From Anaerolineaceae bacterium (GTDB lineage Bacteria > Chloroflexota > Anaerolineae > Anaerolineales > Anaerolineaceae), in assembly GCA_029265815.1 (NCBI GenBank), contig JAJUGU010000003.1, forward strand, positions 62,001 through 126,000: DNA of 64,000 nucleotides, in the 5' to 3' direction. This document shows, piece after piece, positions 24,519-33,767 of the stretch (position 1 is its first letter; every line of letters starts with the position of its first letter). Position numbers and translations under genes: made by a program. The notes below the pieces were generated by a model that did no database searches, was not told where the DNA came from, and saw only the letters and a program-made list of their open reading frames with translations.

Positions 24519-25436
24519 CTATTCAAATAATGATTGGTGTGGATGTTTTTCATCCACAATTGCCAGACCATACGATGCGGCTGCGCCAGCGAAAAACAAT
24601 AAAGCGCAGACAGCAATGGTCCATCCACTTACCCCGCTGGGGATTATTGCAGCGGTAGATCCCACCACAATCCCCAGGATTAAGTGGTACATGAATGTAT
24701 AGTGTTTTTTGAAAAGCCAGTTGACCAGTTTGGCGAACAACAGCACCACCAGAATGACACCGAGGATTAGAGGTATGATCACACCAAAATCAAGTTGTTT
24801 AATACCGCTTGCCATTGGCTGGTAAAGGCCCAGGTAGATCAAAAAGTTTGAAGGGCTCATTCCAGGAACAACCAACCCCAGCCCGGTGAGCGCACCACTT
24901 AAGATCCATGTCCAAAAATTTTGGGCCATCGTGACGCTGCGAATGGTTTCCAGCCAGTTCATCAACAGGAATGTACCCACCGACACGAAGAGCAGAAGCA
25001 CCCAGTGCCACGGCTTACGGCCTTCCTTACCAGAGGTCTTTACCAATGAAGGGAAGGTTCCGCAGATAAAACCGATGAAAAGCCATGTAAATTGTGCAGC
25101 GTAATGCGTGAATGCAAAATCAACGACAGCAGAGAACCCAAGGATACCCAGCGCACCGCCAATACCCACCGGTAGAAAAAACGCGATATTTTTTATGAAC
25201 TTATGATGAAGGTTTGCCAGAAAGCGTAACAGTGGTTCATAAATACCAAAAACGACCATCAGCACTCCACCCGACAACCCTGGCACAATCGCGCCAATAC
25301 CAATCAGTGCGCCTTTTACCAGACGGACAATCCAATCAAATACAGCATTGACGGAACTTGTTTTATTATTGGCAATCACTTTTTTTGCTTCAGCTTCTCT
25401 TGAGATTAGGCTGGGCTGTTCAGTAAATGGGTTCAT
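24519..25436 (-). CDS. DUF368 (PopT-type) polyprenyl-phosphate transporter
   Basis: The 305-residue integral membrane protein has about eight helices. Two inverted-repeat signature segments are clear: GIGAIVPGLSGGVLMVVFGIYEPLL (key part VPGLSGG) and, in the second half, GLGLVVPGMSPSNFLIYLGLY (key part VPGMSPS). The family was recently shown to return undecaprenyl phosphate across the membrane, so recycling of the lipid carrier is the likely role. The start at 25436 has AAGGA about 8 nt upstream; a longer start at 25475 exists. It neighbours plsC. Confidence 0.85.
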   Translation of the reverse strand: MNPFTEQPSLISREAEAKKVIANNKTSSVNAVFDWIVRLVKGALIGIGAIVPGLSGGVLMVVFGIYEPLLRFLANLHHKFIKNIAFFLPVGIGGALGILGFSAVVDFAFTHYAAQFTWLFIGFICGTFPSLVKTSGKEGRKPWHWVLLLFVSVGTFLLMNWLETIRSVTMAQNFWTWILSGALTGLGLVVPGMSPSNFLIYLGLYQPMASGIKQLDFGVIIPLILGVILVVLLFAKLVNWLFKKHYTFMYHLILGIVVGSTAAIIPSGVSGWTIAVCALLFFAGAAASYGLAIVDEKHPHQSLFE

Positions 25437-25527
25437 ACTTGCGATCCTTACTACATACGATTTTTTCTTCATCACAATAAGTAATTTTCAAGAAGGGATC
25501 CGACGATCGAATCATTATAACGGATTC

Positions 25528-26811
25528 CTATCTTTCTGATTTTCCATCGAGTGAAGGTGGCACGCCAGGATCATCCACAACAGGAATAGGCGGAGGTACT
25601 ATAAATTGAGGACTTGCCTTATTCCGTAACATCAGATTCATGAGGATCAGCGTGACAATCAACAGAAGACTTATGCCGGCCAGCCCCCAGATGGAAAAAT
25701 CCACAAGGCCTGGATTAATCGGCAAAGAAAACTGAGTTCCTACATGAGAAAGCCCCATAAGAATAGCGAAGAAATTCCACAGACCATGGACGAGGACAGT
25801 CAAAACGTAGGTCAGAGCGATACGCAGCCATTTGCTGTCTTTCCATGTGGTGACCAGTGCCCACCCGTTTACTCCCGCGGTGACAATATGTAAAAGCCCA
25901 GTTCCTGCACGTGAAGCGATAGAGAGCCCCCATATTTCTGAAGGTACGGATCCGATCGAAAAGGCACTTTCAATCAAGGCAAAAGTAGCACCACACACCA
26001 TCCCGGCAACAAAACCTTCTGCAGGCGTGAGGGTCCTTTTTGACAATACCCAGAGAGCCAGCGGCTTGAGCGCTTCTTCGGTGAGCGGGATGATCACAGA
26101 TACACCGACGATGAGAGCAATGATCAGTTCAGGACTTTGGAGAATCGGTAAAGACTCGATTGAAATATCGGGAATGTCGAGGGGATTGACCTGTAATTGA
26201 TGTTGGAACTGCTGAATAACCGAAAGAAAGTCTGGCTGCTGGATCAGCCACATCGAAACGGCCAGCAGACCAATGCCTAACAGGATGATCTCCACCACGA
26301 TGACCAGCGAAAGCGTCAGGTACATGCTGAAATTGGACAATCCCCACAGACGCTGTGTGCTGCCGCCATTCAATCTCAACCTTCCCAGTTCAAAGAACCA
26401 CCAGATGGGAATCAATACCAGCAATATATTTAAGGGTGCTGTCCACCAGGTAGAACCTGACAGTTCATTTGCCTGATTTACCACCAGAAGGATTAGAGGA
26501 ATCAGCAATAATGCCGCACTTGCTATTAAGAATGTTTTACGCAACGGACGGCGGGGTGGTAAGCCTCTCAAGTGTCTGATTGAAAGCACCAGTGATGGGA
26601 TCGTTAGAACAATCAATAACCCAACAATCCAGCCCAGAAAGATTAGCTGGTTTGTTTGAGAGGAGTCAAAACTGGGGATCATCGGGCCGGCAACAATCAA
26701 TAAAGTCAGCACAAATAACCCCATCATTGAAAAGGTGATACCCAGAATGCCAAGGATTAGTTGCGCGGTAGTGAGACCACGCGAGCGATCGGGAAGGGGT
26801 GGTGGAATCAA
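25528..26811 (-). CDS. PrsW-family intramembrane metalloprotease
   Basis: The 427-residue protein has about ten transmembrane helices. The PrsW motifs are visible: LTEEALKPLAL (EExxK, about 236-246), GATFALIESAF (about 265-275), a His in LLHIVTAGVNG, and VHGLWNFFAI (about 325-334). It probably cleaves membrane-bound regulators such as anti-sigma factors. The TTG start immediately follows the TAA of the upstream lipoprotein gene, with GAGGA 7 nt before it. It is the last gene of the R3H-tmk-lipoprotein operon. The C-terminus is Pro-rich, as is the N-terminus. Confidence 0.85.
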   Translation of the reverse strand: MIPPPLPDRSRGLTTAQLILGILGITFSMMGLFVLTLLIVAGPMIPSFDSSQTNQLIFLGWIVGLLIVLTIPSLVLSIRHLRGLPPRRPLRKTFLIASAALLLIPLILLVVNQANELSGSTWWTAPLNILLVLIPIWWFFELGRLRLNGGSTQRLWGLSNFSMYLTLSLVIVVEIILLGIGLLAVSMWLIQQPDFLSVIQQFQHQLQVNPLDIPDISIESLPILQSPELIIALIVGVSVIIPLTEEALKPLALWVLSKRTLTPAEGFVAGMVCGATFALIESAFSIGSVPSEIWGLSIASRAGTGLLHIVTAGVNGWALVTTWKDSKWLRIALTYVLTVLVHGLWNFFAILMGLSHVGTQFSLPINPGLVDFSIWGLAGISLLLIVTLILMNLMLRNKASPQFIVPPPIPVVDDPGVPPSLDGKSER

Positions 26812-28128
26812 TTAGAGTTCCTCGATAGTCACAGTGATTAGTTTATCAGCCGGGAGAAGAATTTCATCCGTTTCAGGGTTGCGCGGACGCAGCGAGTTAA
26901 GTACTTCCATGCCTTCGATAACCTGCCCGAAGATCGTATACTGCCCGTCCAATTCAGGTAATGCAGTATAGGTTATGAAGAATTGAGAACCGTTTTGATT
27001 AGGAGTCGGGTTTGTCATCGCCAGTACGCCGGCTTTATCAAAGCGCAGAGAAGGGTCAACTTCATCAGAGAAGATATATCCAGGTCCCCCAAGACCTGAA
27101 CTGGAAGGATCGCCACCCTGGACGACCAACCCCGGTATGACCCTGAAGAAATCTGTGTTGTCGTACCATCCTTCTCTGGCCAGGAAAACAAAACTGTTTA
27201 CCGCCCAGGGCGCTTGATCAGGAAAGAGTTCAAAAACGATCTCTCCTTTTTCGGTTTTAAAGACGGCGTGATAGGTCTTATCAGGGTCGATGGTCATTTC
27301 AGGGCAGCTATCATAAGCTTGATCTGACAAGAGAAAGTACCTGATGAGAACTTCAAGCGATTCCAGATTAATTCCAGTTTTTACCAGAATACCGTTATAA
27401 AACAAAACCGGTGTATCGATGATTTGCAGTGGAGCAGCATCCTCAATCATTTGATTAATTCGAGCGTTGACCAACTCGCCTGCCATGTCAGCTTCGAATT
27501 GCGACCTCGATAAGCCAAGTTCCACTGCCTGATCAGTTACCCAGGTTCGAAACTCATCAACAGTCAGCAGCGACCACGTAGATTGCTGGGTATACAATAC
27601 CGAGTTCATCTGCCAAAACCGATTCTGAATCCCTGCTGCTTCAGCAGCCTGGGCAGCCAGAAGAGATTTATCATCTACATCAGGCTGAGGAAAATGCCTG
27701 AGCGCCACGCGTAGGATATCTTTATATTTGTCTTGAAGTTGAGCCAGGGCGAGGACCAAAGTCTTACATGCTGAACGCTGATAGCTACAGTAAGCCAGAA
27801 TGGTAATTCTGGCATTGTCTGTACCGTATGACCAATCGCTATCTGAAACATCAGGGATATTGTTTTCTTTAAGCGTGCTTCCTTCAGGTACCACCGACTT
27901 TACAGTACATTCTGCCGGCGCACTGGCAGTGAACTCAATGGTTGGGATGATGGTTCCAGATGGAGTGGCTGTTCCAGACGCAGCGTCTACGGCTTCAGTC
28001 TCAATTGTGACGGGTAAGAGGACGGTAGGCGTATTTTTTAGTTCAGCCTGAGTGGGAACTACACCCGCAGGGGCGCACGAAACCAGAAGGAATAACAAAA
28101 TTAAGCCAAGCGCAATGTATCTTTTCAT
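26812..28128 (-). CDS. Lipoprotein fusing a DsbA-like thioredoxin domain to a cyclophilin peptidyl-prolyl isomerase
   Basis: The 438-residue protein starts with a lipoprotein signal peptide and lipobox LLVSC (Cys 18), then a Thr-rich linker. Residues about 95-275 form a DsbA/Thioredoxin_4-like domain (ARITILAYCSYQRSACKTL... RHFPQP... IIDTPVLFYNG with cis-Pro). At the CPxC position it reads RSAC, so the first redox Cys is missing. Residues about 280-438 are a cyclophilin domain with FHRVIP-like FFRVIPGLVVQGGDP and [23 protein letters not shown]. It should act outside the membrane in protein folding. The cyclophilin part begins with MTIDPDKTY, as in the separate isomerase at 51486-52004. Confidence 0.88.
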   Translation of the reverse strand: MKRYIALGLILLFLLVSCAPAGVVPTQAELKNTPTVLLPVTIETEAVDAASGTATPSGTIIPTIEFTASAPAECTVKSVVPEGSTLKENNIPDVSDSDWSYGTDNARITILAYCSYQRSACKTLVLALAQLQDKYKDILRVALRHFPQPDVDDKSLLAAQAAEAAGIQNRFWQMNSVLYTQQSTWSLLTVDEFRTWVTDQAVELGLSRSQFEADMAGELVNARINQMIEDAAPLQIIDTPVLFYNGILVKTGINLESLEVLIRYFLLSDQAYDSCPEMTIDPDKTYHAVFKTEKGEIVFELFPDQAPWAVNSFVFLAREGWYDNTDFFRVIPGLVVQGGDPSSSGLGGPGYIFSDEVDPSLRFDKAGVLAMTNPTPNQNGSQFFITYTALPELDGQYTIFGQVIEGMEVLNSLRPRNPETDEILLPADKLITVTIEEL

Positions 28129-28132
28129 TTAT

Positions 28133-28762
28133 TTACCCTCTGGGTTTTGGTTTTAAGATTGTGCGTACAGCCTCTTGCAGCGCTAACTGGACTTGCTGAG
28201 GAGAATTTCCAGCATCGATCACTTTCCAGCGTTTTGGGTCAGCTGCAGCAAGTTCAAGGTACCCATTGCGCACTCTTTGATGAAAAGCCAGTTCATAATC
28301 ATCCAGGCGATTCCACTCGCCGCCACTGGAATGACGACGGGAAAGTCCTTTCTCCACATCCACATCCAATAACAGCGTCAGATCCGGGGTCAATCCATCG
28401 GTAACAAAAGCCAGGATGCGGCGCAGGATGTCGAGATCAATTCTGTGTCCATACCCTTGATATGCGAGCGTTGAATCAGCGTATCGATCGCTGAGAACAA
28501 CAACCCCTTTTTCCAGGTTGGGCTTTATGACCTCAGACACAATTTGAGCCCGGGCTGCACAGAATAACAGAATCTCGGTGCGTGGATGCATCGCCTTGTT
28601 ATCCATGCGCATGATCACTTCGCGGATTTGATCGCCAATAGCCGTTCCCCCTGGTTCACGGGTAGTAATAACCTCATACCCCTGGCTTCGGATGAACTCT
28701 GCCAACCCACCTATTTGCATGGATTTTCCGCTGCCGTCTGGCCCTTCGAGAGTGATGAACAT
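28133..28762 (-). CDS. tmk: Thymidylate kinase
   Basis: The 209-residue enzyme phosphorylates dTMP to dTDP. P-loop EGPDGSGKS (6-14), TREPGGTAIGDQIR (about 34-47) with the DRX-type catalytic Arg, SDRYADSTLAYQGYG (about 92-106) and the lid region near 140-150 (RRHSSGGEWNRLDD) match bacterial TMPK. It is 14 bp after the R3H-AAA gene and 4 bp before the lipoprotein gene, so it is in an operon with both. Confidence 0.96.
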   Translation of the reverse strand: MFITLEGPDGSGKSMQIGGLAEFIRSQGYEVITTREPGGTAIGDQIREVIMRMDNKAMHPRTEILLFCAARAQIVSEVIKPNLEKGVVVLSDRYADSTLAYQGYGHRIDLDILRRILAFVTDGLTPDLTLLLDVDVEKGLSRRHSSGGEWNRLDDYELAFHQRVRNGYLELAAADPKRWKVIDAGNSPQQVQLALQEAVRTILKPKPRG

Positions 28763-28776
28763 GAACGGATCCTTTG

Positions 28777-30414
28777 TTATTCCCGGAAGATCCTAACCCG
28801 GCGGTTGGGATCTTTGCCGTATGAATGTGACACAAGCTGCGCCTGCCGGGCCATCTCGTGCTGAATACGCCGGATGGATGAAGAGGCAGGTGGAAGATCT
28901 ACCCAGCGCTGTCCGTTGAGCACGGCCTGGATTGCAGATTCAGTCTGGCTGGTGATTTCTTCATAATTGCCGCCCGATGGATCTTCTGGTAGATTGAACA
29001 TTTCAGCCAGCGATTGCTCCATCTGGTTCACTGTATTAGCGCGCAACACAAAAATGGGTATTCCACGGGCTTCTGCCTCGGTAATAGGCTGCTGGTGAGA
29101 ACGGTAATATGCCCGCAGGGTCATCACGATATCCGCGTCATTAAGATCCTTGGCTACAATAGCTGGAACTCCAAGACGGTGAGCTGCCTGCTGTAAGCGG
29201 TTGCGAGCCACACCGTAGGGATAGATGCGAATCTTTTTCAACGGCTTTCGTTCGCCCGCTTCTTCAGACGCAACAGCTGGATACGCCTCCTGTTCAAAAG
29301 TACGCTGGTATTTACTACCAGATGGTGGAACACTCGATTCAGTGAGCCTGGATTCACCGTTCGCGGAATACGTACGCCGGGTACCCTGAGCGAGACCATG
29401 GGTGGGCCGCGGAGCGGGGGCTTTCTCGATATGTACCTCGTTTTCAGCATCGCGCCAGCGAATCTCGGGTTGAAGTGGATAGCCGCGCACCAGGGTATCC
29501 ACAGCCTGAGCAACATCTGGATGAACAGCAAGACGGTCACGCTCCTGCAGCTCTACCAGTACATCAAAAGTGGGCGGAGAACGGCGTTCAAGCACGGTCT
29601 TTTGCGTTCCTCTGCGGCGCGCCTCTTCATCCGAAAGCGTTACCGATTCGATACCTCCCACCAGGTCAGAAAGAGTAGGGTTGAGCAAGAGGTTTTCAAG
29701 CGTGCGCCCATGCGCAGTGGCTACAAGCTGAACCCCACGCTCAGCAATGGTGCGGGCTGCCATGGCTTCCAATTCACGGCCAATTTCGTCAATAATGACC
29801 ACTTCAGGATTGTGATTTTCTACCGCTTCGATCATTACCTCATGTTGCAAAGAAGGGGTTGCGACCTGCATGCGCCTTGCTTTTCCTACCGCCGGATGGG
29901 GCACATCCCCATCTCCACCGATTTCGTTTGATGTATCAACGATGATCACGCGTTTTGATTCGGCTAAAATTCGGGCTGATTCGCGCAGCATGGTTGTCTT
30001 GCCAATACCGGGTTTTCCAAGCAGTAAAATGCTCTTGCCCGATTCGACCAGATCCTGGATGATTTCGATCGTACCATAAACAGCCCTGCCTACGCGGCAT
30101 GTCAGGCCGACTATCACACCATGTCGGTTACGGATGGCTGAGATGCGGTGCAGCGTCCTTTCAAGACCAGCACGGTTGTCGGCATCAAATTCACCAATTC
30201 GCGATACGACGTGATCAATATCCGCGTGCCCGACTTCTTCCTGACTGAGGATTAACTCGCTGTCTACATAACGTGCCATCGGAAGACGTCCAAGATCGAG
30301 GACAATTTCCAGGAGATTGTCGCTATTGTTGGCTTTCTCCACTGCTGAAATGATGCGCTGCGGGAGCACCGACATCAAGATTTGAAGGTCATCAGTAATA
30401 CGAATCTGTCTCAT
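28777..30414 (-). CDS. R3H-domain AAA ATPase (SpoIIIAA/Ycf45-like)
   Basis: The 545-residue protein has an N-terminal ATPase core like SpoIIIAA: Walker A LLLGKPGIGKTT (about 131-142), DTSNEIGGDGDVPHPAVGKARRM (key part EIGGDGD), Walker B VVIIDEIGRELEA (about 206-218) and ATAHGRTLENL. After a charged linker, a C-terminal R3H region binds single-stranded nucleic acid in known members (LPPASSSIRRIQHEMARQ near 510-528). The family is conserved in Cyanobacteria and Chloroflexi; its cellular role is not established. First gene of the tmk operon. Confidence 0.87.
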   Translation of the reverse strand: MRQIRITDDLQILMSVLPQRIISAVEKANNSDNLLEIVLDLGRLPMARYVDSELILSQEEVGHADIDHVVSRIGEFDADNRAGLERTLHRISAIRNRHGVIVGLTCRVGRAVYGTIEIIQDLVESGKSILLLGKPGIGKTTMLRESARILAESKRVIIVDTSNEIGGDGDVPHPAVGKARRMQVATPSLQHEVMIEAVENHNPEVVIIDEIGRELEAMAARTIAERGVQLVATAHGRTLENLLLNPTLSDLVGGIESVTLSDEEARRRGTQKTVLERRSPPTFDVLVELQERDRLAVHPDVAQAVDTLVRGYPLQPEIRWRDAENEVHIEKAPAPRPTHGLAQGTRRTYSANGESRLTESSVPPSGSKYQRTFEQEAYPAVASEEAGERKPLKKIRIYPYGVARNRLQQAAHRLGVPAIVAKDLNDADIVMTLRAYYRSHQQPITEAEARGIPIFVLRANTVNQMEQSLAEMFNLPEDPSGGNYEEITSQTESAIQAVLNGQRWVDLPPASSSIRRIQHEMARQAQLVSHSYGKDPNRRVRIFRE

Positions 30415-30448
30415 AAAATAAAAGTGTATCCTATTTGATCATTCCCGG

Positions 30449-31351
30449 TCATTTTGAGGTTTCAGTGGAGGGATTATTGTCAGAGTAGTGCTGCAAGATT
30501 GGTGCTGTTGGTTCAGTCTGCCGCGAACCGTTGTGGACGTGCTGCATGTTCAACACTTTGCTTGTTTGTGAGGAGGTCAGGTGTTTTACCAGCAGCGCAA
30601 AGCGCGGTGAAGGTTCTGCCTGGATGGTCAGAAGCGATTCAGCAAGCCATGCCTGATAAGAGCGTACCTGCAGAAAAACCGGTTTTCCTAAACCAGAAAA
30701 TTGATCGATCAGGTCGGCCAGAAGCTGGCCAATATCTTCAACAGAGGGATGAATTACCGGGATCAGGTAAATGCCTTCGACACCGGTGATAATTTCTACG
30801 TAAGCTAGCACTTCATTGTTCTTTTTATACACTAGCCTTATTGAATCGCCATTTGTGAAGGGTTCGGCATTCTGCACCAGAGGCGGAACGAGAGTCTGAA
30901 AGAGAGTTCGGATCGTGTTCTCATCCACTGGCGTTGGTACCAGCCAATCAGAAATCTGTTGGACTTTATTTTTATGATTGGGTAATCTCCAGATAGATTC
31001 CCAGCTAAAAACGCAAAAACCTGACTGCCGCAACATTTCGAATAATTCGTGTGATTCCTCAATCTCTGCCAGGATATTTAATGCACCCATTTCTCCTGCC
31101 TGAAAGCATAAAAAATCGATCAGAGATGAGACATCCTTGTCTTCGAATTGAATATTTGGGGTGAAGAAACTGAAATGAGCCGAACGGCTGCCAGGTTGAT
31201 GAAGTATCTGACTGTAATACGATTTTCCACTCGCAGGGGGTTCTAGAACGGCTGTATAACTCGAAGTCGAGGGATTAAGGCGTGGAAGTAGAGAGGTGAT
31301 GCCAACAGGATTCCCCCGGGTCAGGAAAAGAGCTTTGTTCAGGCAGATCAC
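30449..31351 (-). CDS. Hypothetical protein, possibly a divergent GNAT-like fold
   Basis: The 300-residue protein has no signal peptide or transmembrane segment. The middle part (GDSIRLVYKKNNEVLAYVEIITGVEGIYLIPVIHP, about 165-200) has the beta-hairpin pattern of the GNAT core, and LFEMLRQSGFCVFSWESIWRL at about 106-126 resembles the end of a preceding GNAT repeat. No clear acetyl-CoA loop is seen. The tail is Ser/Thr-rich and likely disordered. It lies 34 bp before the R3H-AAA gene on the same strand, so it may belong to that operon. I do not assign a function. Confidence 0.6.
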   Translation of the reverse strand: MICLNKALFLTRGNPVGITSLLPRLNPSTSSYTAVLEPPASGKSYYSQILHQPGSRSAHFSFFTPNIQFEDKDVSSLIDFLCFQAGEMGALNILAEIEESHELFEMLRQSGFCVFSWESIWRLPNHKNKVQQISDWLVPTPVDENTIRTLFQTLVPPLVQNAEPFTNGDSIRLVYKKNNEVLAYVEIITGVEGIYLIPVIHPSVEDIGQLLADLIDQFSGLGKPVFLQVRSYQAWLAESLLTIQAEPSPRFALLVKHLTSSQTSKVLNMQHVHNGSRQTEPTAPILQHYSDNNPSTETSK

Positions 31352-31407
31352 CTGTTTACGGTGACGGAGTATGGTAGGTAGATCGTACCACGCAAACGGT
31401 CGGACGT

Positions 31408-31986
31408 TTATTTTGCCATCTCCATAAAATACCGATGAAAACGATCATCACCGGTCAACTCCGGATGAAAGGAGGTTGCCAGGAGGTGCCCCTGCTGGGC
31501 GGCGACAATACGACCATCATCCAGACTGGCTAGAACCTCAACGCCCTTTCCAACGGATTCGATCAGTGGGGCGCGGATAAAAACCGCATGGAAGGGCTTA
31601 TCCTCCGGATCGATATTCAACAGGCATGGGACAGATAGATCGACCTCAAAACTGTCCACCTGCCGGCCAAAAGCATTGCGTTCAATCGTAATATCCATTA
31701 ATCCAAGTAGGGGTTGAGCGCGCCCAACGTTCTGCGAAAGGTAAATTGCCCCAGCGCAGGTTCCCCAAATGGCATGTTCGCGCCCAAACAGGCGCAGCGG
31801 CTGGGTGAGATCAAAGGCGTCTGCTAACTTGCCGATGGTAGTTGACTCACCGCCGGGAATGATCAAACCATTCAACCCCGCGAGATGTTGAGGAAGGCGA
31901 ACCTGTACAACCTCAACACCGAGAGATTCAAGTACTGTTTGATGCTCTGCAAACGCACCCTGTAATGCTAAGACGCCAATCTTCAT
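31408..31986 (-). CDS. pdxT: Pyridoxal 5'-phosphate synthase glutaminase subunit
   Basis: The 192-residue class I glutaminase supplies ammonia to PdxS for PLP synthesis. Motifs: IPGGESTTIGK (about 44-54), GTCAGAIYLS with the nucleophile Cys (about 77), and ATSFHPELT with the catalytic His-Glu (about 167-175). The start at 31986 (MKIGVLALQG) is the family start; upstream in-frame codons overlap pdxS. It follows pdxS by 7 bp in the usual order. Confidence 0.95.
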   Translation of the reverse strand: MKIGVLALQGAFAEHQTVLESLGVEVVQVRLPQHLAGLNGLIIPGGESTTIGKLADAFDLTQPLRLFGREHAIWGTCAGAIYLSQNVGRAQPLLGLMDITIERNAFGRQVDSFEVDLSVPCLLNIDPEDKPFHAVFIRAPLIESVGKGVEVLASLDDGRIVAAQQGHLLATSFHPELTGDDRFHRYFMEMAK

Positions 31987-31993
31987 AAATTTA

Positions 31994-32881
31994 TTACCAG
32001 CCGCGTGTTGCAATCTTTTCAGTTTCAGGCATGACCGAAATCTGCCGGCCAACCATGGCTTCGCCAAGGTTACGGCTGACTTCTGCCAGAATCTTGGGAT
32101 CGTTGTAGTGGGTGGTGGCTTTCACGATTGCGGCAGCACGCTTGGCAGGATCACCAGATTTAAAAATACCGGAACCAACGAAGACCCCGTCGACACCTAG
32201 TTGCATCATTAAAGCGGCATCAGCTGGCGTGGCGATACCACCTGCGGCAAAATTCACCACTGGCAGACGACCAAGTTTGCGCACTTCCATCACTAATTCA
32301 AAAGGTGCGCCAATTTCCTTGGAAAATGCCATCACTTCTTCTTCGGGGAGATTTTGCAGTTTACGGATCTCTCCAAGCACGGTGCGTGCATGGCGAACAG
32401 CTTCTACAACATCACCCGTACCCGCTTCACCTTTGGTGCGGATCATAGCAGCGCCTTCACCAATTCGGCGCAGGGCTTCACCAAGATTGCGGCAGCCGCA
32501 GACAAACGGCACCTTGAAATTATGTTTGTAAATATGGTTAGATTCGTCGGCGGGGGTGAGAACCTCGGATTCATCAATGAAATCGACGCCGATAGATTCA
32601 AGAATTTGCGCTTCAACAAAATGACCAATACGGCATTTCGCCATCACCGGGATGGTGACTGCTTCCATGATTTTTTGGATCATATCGGGGTCGCTCATGC
32701 GCGCTACGCCGCCGTCAGCTCGAATATCAGCAGGAACGCGTTCAAGCGCCATCACTGCGCATGCGCCAGCATCTTCTGCGATCTTGGCGTGTTCAACATT
32801 CACCACATCCATGATCACACCCCCTTTGAGCATTTGTGCCAGCCCTTTTTTGACCTCGAAGGAACCTACCTTCTGTTCCAT
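31994..32881 (-). CDS. pdxS: Pyridoxal 5'-phosphate synthase lyase subunit
   Basis: The 295-residue TIM-barrel enzyme makes PLP from ribose 5-phosphate, glyceraldehyde 3-phosphate and ammonia delivered by Pdx[10 protein letters not shown] (about 20-28), [15 protein letters not shown] (about 44-58), the catalytic Lys in MAKCRIGHF (about 79-87), and [20 protein letters not shown] (about 210-229) are intact. The start at 32881 has AGGAGG about 9 nt upstream. Forms a two-gene operon with pdxT, giving the organism DXP-independent vitamin B6 synthesis. Confidence 0.96.
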   Translation of the reverse strand: MEQKVGSFEVKKGLAQMLKGGVIMDVVNVEHAKIAEDAGACAVMALERVPADIRADGGVARMSDPDMIQKIMEAVTIPVMAKCRIGHFVEAQILESIGVDFIDESEVLTPADESNHIYKHNFKVPFVCGCRNLGEALRRIGEGAAMIRTKGEAGTGDVVEAVRHARTVLGEIRKLQNLPEEEVMAFSKEIGAPFELVMEVRKLGRLPVVNFAAGGIATPADAALMMQLGVDGVFVGSGIFKSGDPAKRAAAIVKATTHYNDPKILAEVSRNLGEAMVGRQISVMPETEKIATRGW

Positions 32882-33019
32882 AGAAAAACACCTCCTTGAC
32901 ATTGACTCGCTGACTCGCATTGCGAGATTTCTTTGCGGTCTAAGGTGATTTTACCACTTACAGCATATCGCGACAACGCGAAATAAACCGGCACGGGCTC
33001 AATAACCGAAACAGAAGAA

Positions 33020-33033
33020 TGAACGAGCGTTCA
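33020..33033. promoter_or_regulatory. TetR-type palindrome upstream of pdxS
   Basis: TGAACG and CGTTCA flank a 2-bp centre (TGAACGAGCGTTCA), the usual shape of a TetR-family operator. It lies about 140 bp upstream of pdxS. No TetR gene is in the window, so the link to pdxST is only positional. Confidence 0.4.
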
Positions 33034-33086
33034 CTCCCCTATAAGTTCAATACTTTAACAACTACCAGTTTTTTTGATCGCGTTAA

Positions 33087-33590
33087 CTAGCTGACCTTTT
33101 CAAACCTGCTGCCCGGAACGCCACAAACAGGGCATTTCTCGGGTGCAGACCGTTTGTGTGTGTAACCGCAGACAGGGCAGATATAGTAGTCATAGGTTTC
33201 GCCAGGTTGATCAAGGGTCTCGAGAGCTTCCTTGTAGAGCATCTCGTGTACCTTTTCGGCTTCATTCGCCCAGTAAAAACTCTTAAAAGCCTGAGTATCT
33301 CCTTCAGCTTCTGCATCTTTCATAAAGGTGGGATACATTTCCGTGTTTTCGTAATGCTCACCGGCCATCGCAGCTTTGATATTTTCCTCTGTTGTACGCA
33401 CTTCTCCCGCGCGGCGAAAATGATTAAGAGCATGGATCGTCTCAGCATGGGCAACAGCACGGAACAGGCGTGCCACTTGTGCATAACCTTCTTCGTCAGC
33501 CTTTTTAGCATAAGCTAAATACTTACGGTTAGCCTGGCTTTCACCCGCAAAAGCTGCCATCAGATCGTCATAAGATTTACTCATGTTCAT
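33087..33590 (-). CDS. Rubrerythrin
   Basis: The 167-residue non-haem iron protein reduces hydrogen peroxide in anaerobes. The N-terminal ferritin-like domain has the diiron ligands in AGESQANRKY (about 15-24), AVAHAETIHALNH (about 46-57) and NEAEKVHEML (about 109-118). The C-terminal rubredoxin domain has CPVCGY and CPVCGVPGSRFE. GAGGAG lies just before the ATG at 33590, and the next ATG at 33584 is equally possible. It is monocistronic. Together with Mn-type superoxide dismutase (58801) it points to an anaerobe with oxygen defence. Confidence 0.95.
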   Translation of the reverse strand: MNMSKSYDDLMAAFAGESQANRKYLAYAKKADEEGYAQVARLFRAVAHAETIHALNHFRRAGEVRTTEENIKAAMAGEHYENTEMYPTFMKDAEAEGDTQAFKSFYWANEAEKVHEMLYKEALETLDQPGETYDYYICPVCGYTHKRSAPEKCPVCGVPGSRFEKVS

Positions 33591-33697
33591 TATTCTCCTC
33601 TCAATTTATTCAAACTGGAACCATACCACCTCTATTGTAGATAGTTTAACCGATTCATCAATAAATTCAAAAAAAGTTTTGACAGATGATAAAAGGA

Positions 33698-33750
33698 TTG
33701 ACAAAATATATTGAAGTGATACAATAATACAATAATACAATGATACAATT
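33698..33750 (+). promoter_or_regulatory. Promoter with four tandem ATACAAT repeats upstream of the GntR gene
   Basis: TTGACA (33698-33703) and TACAAT (33720-33725) are 16 bp apart. The -10 box is the first of four 8-bp direct repeats ATACAATN covering 33719-33750, each supplying another -10-like TACAAT. The repeats end just before the AGAAGGAGG site of the GntR gene. They may be autoregulatory sites or a slippage-prone promoter. Confidence 0.65.
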
Positions 33751-33767
33751 AAGAAGGAGGTAAAAAT

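Noticed and set aside
33718-33750. CRISPR-like repeat array
   Set aside because: The repeats are only 8 bp and tandem without spacers.
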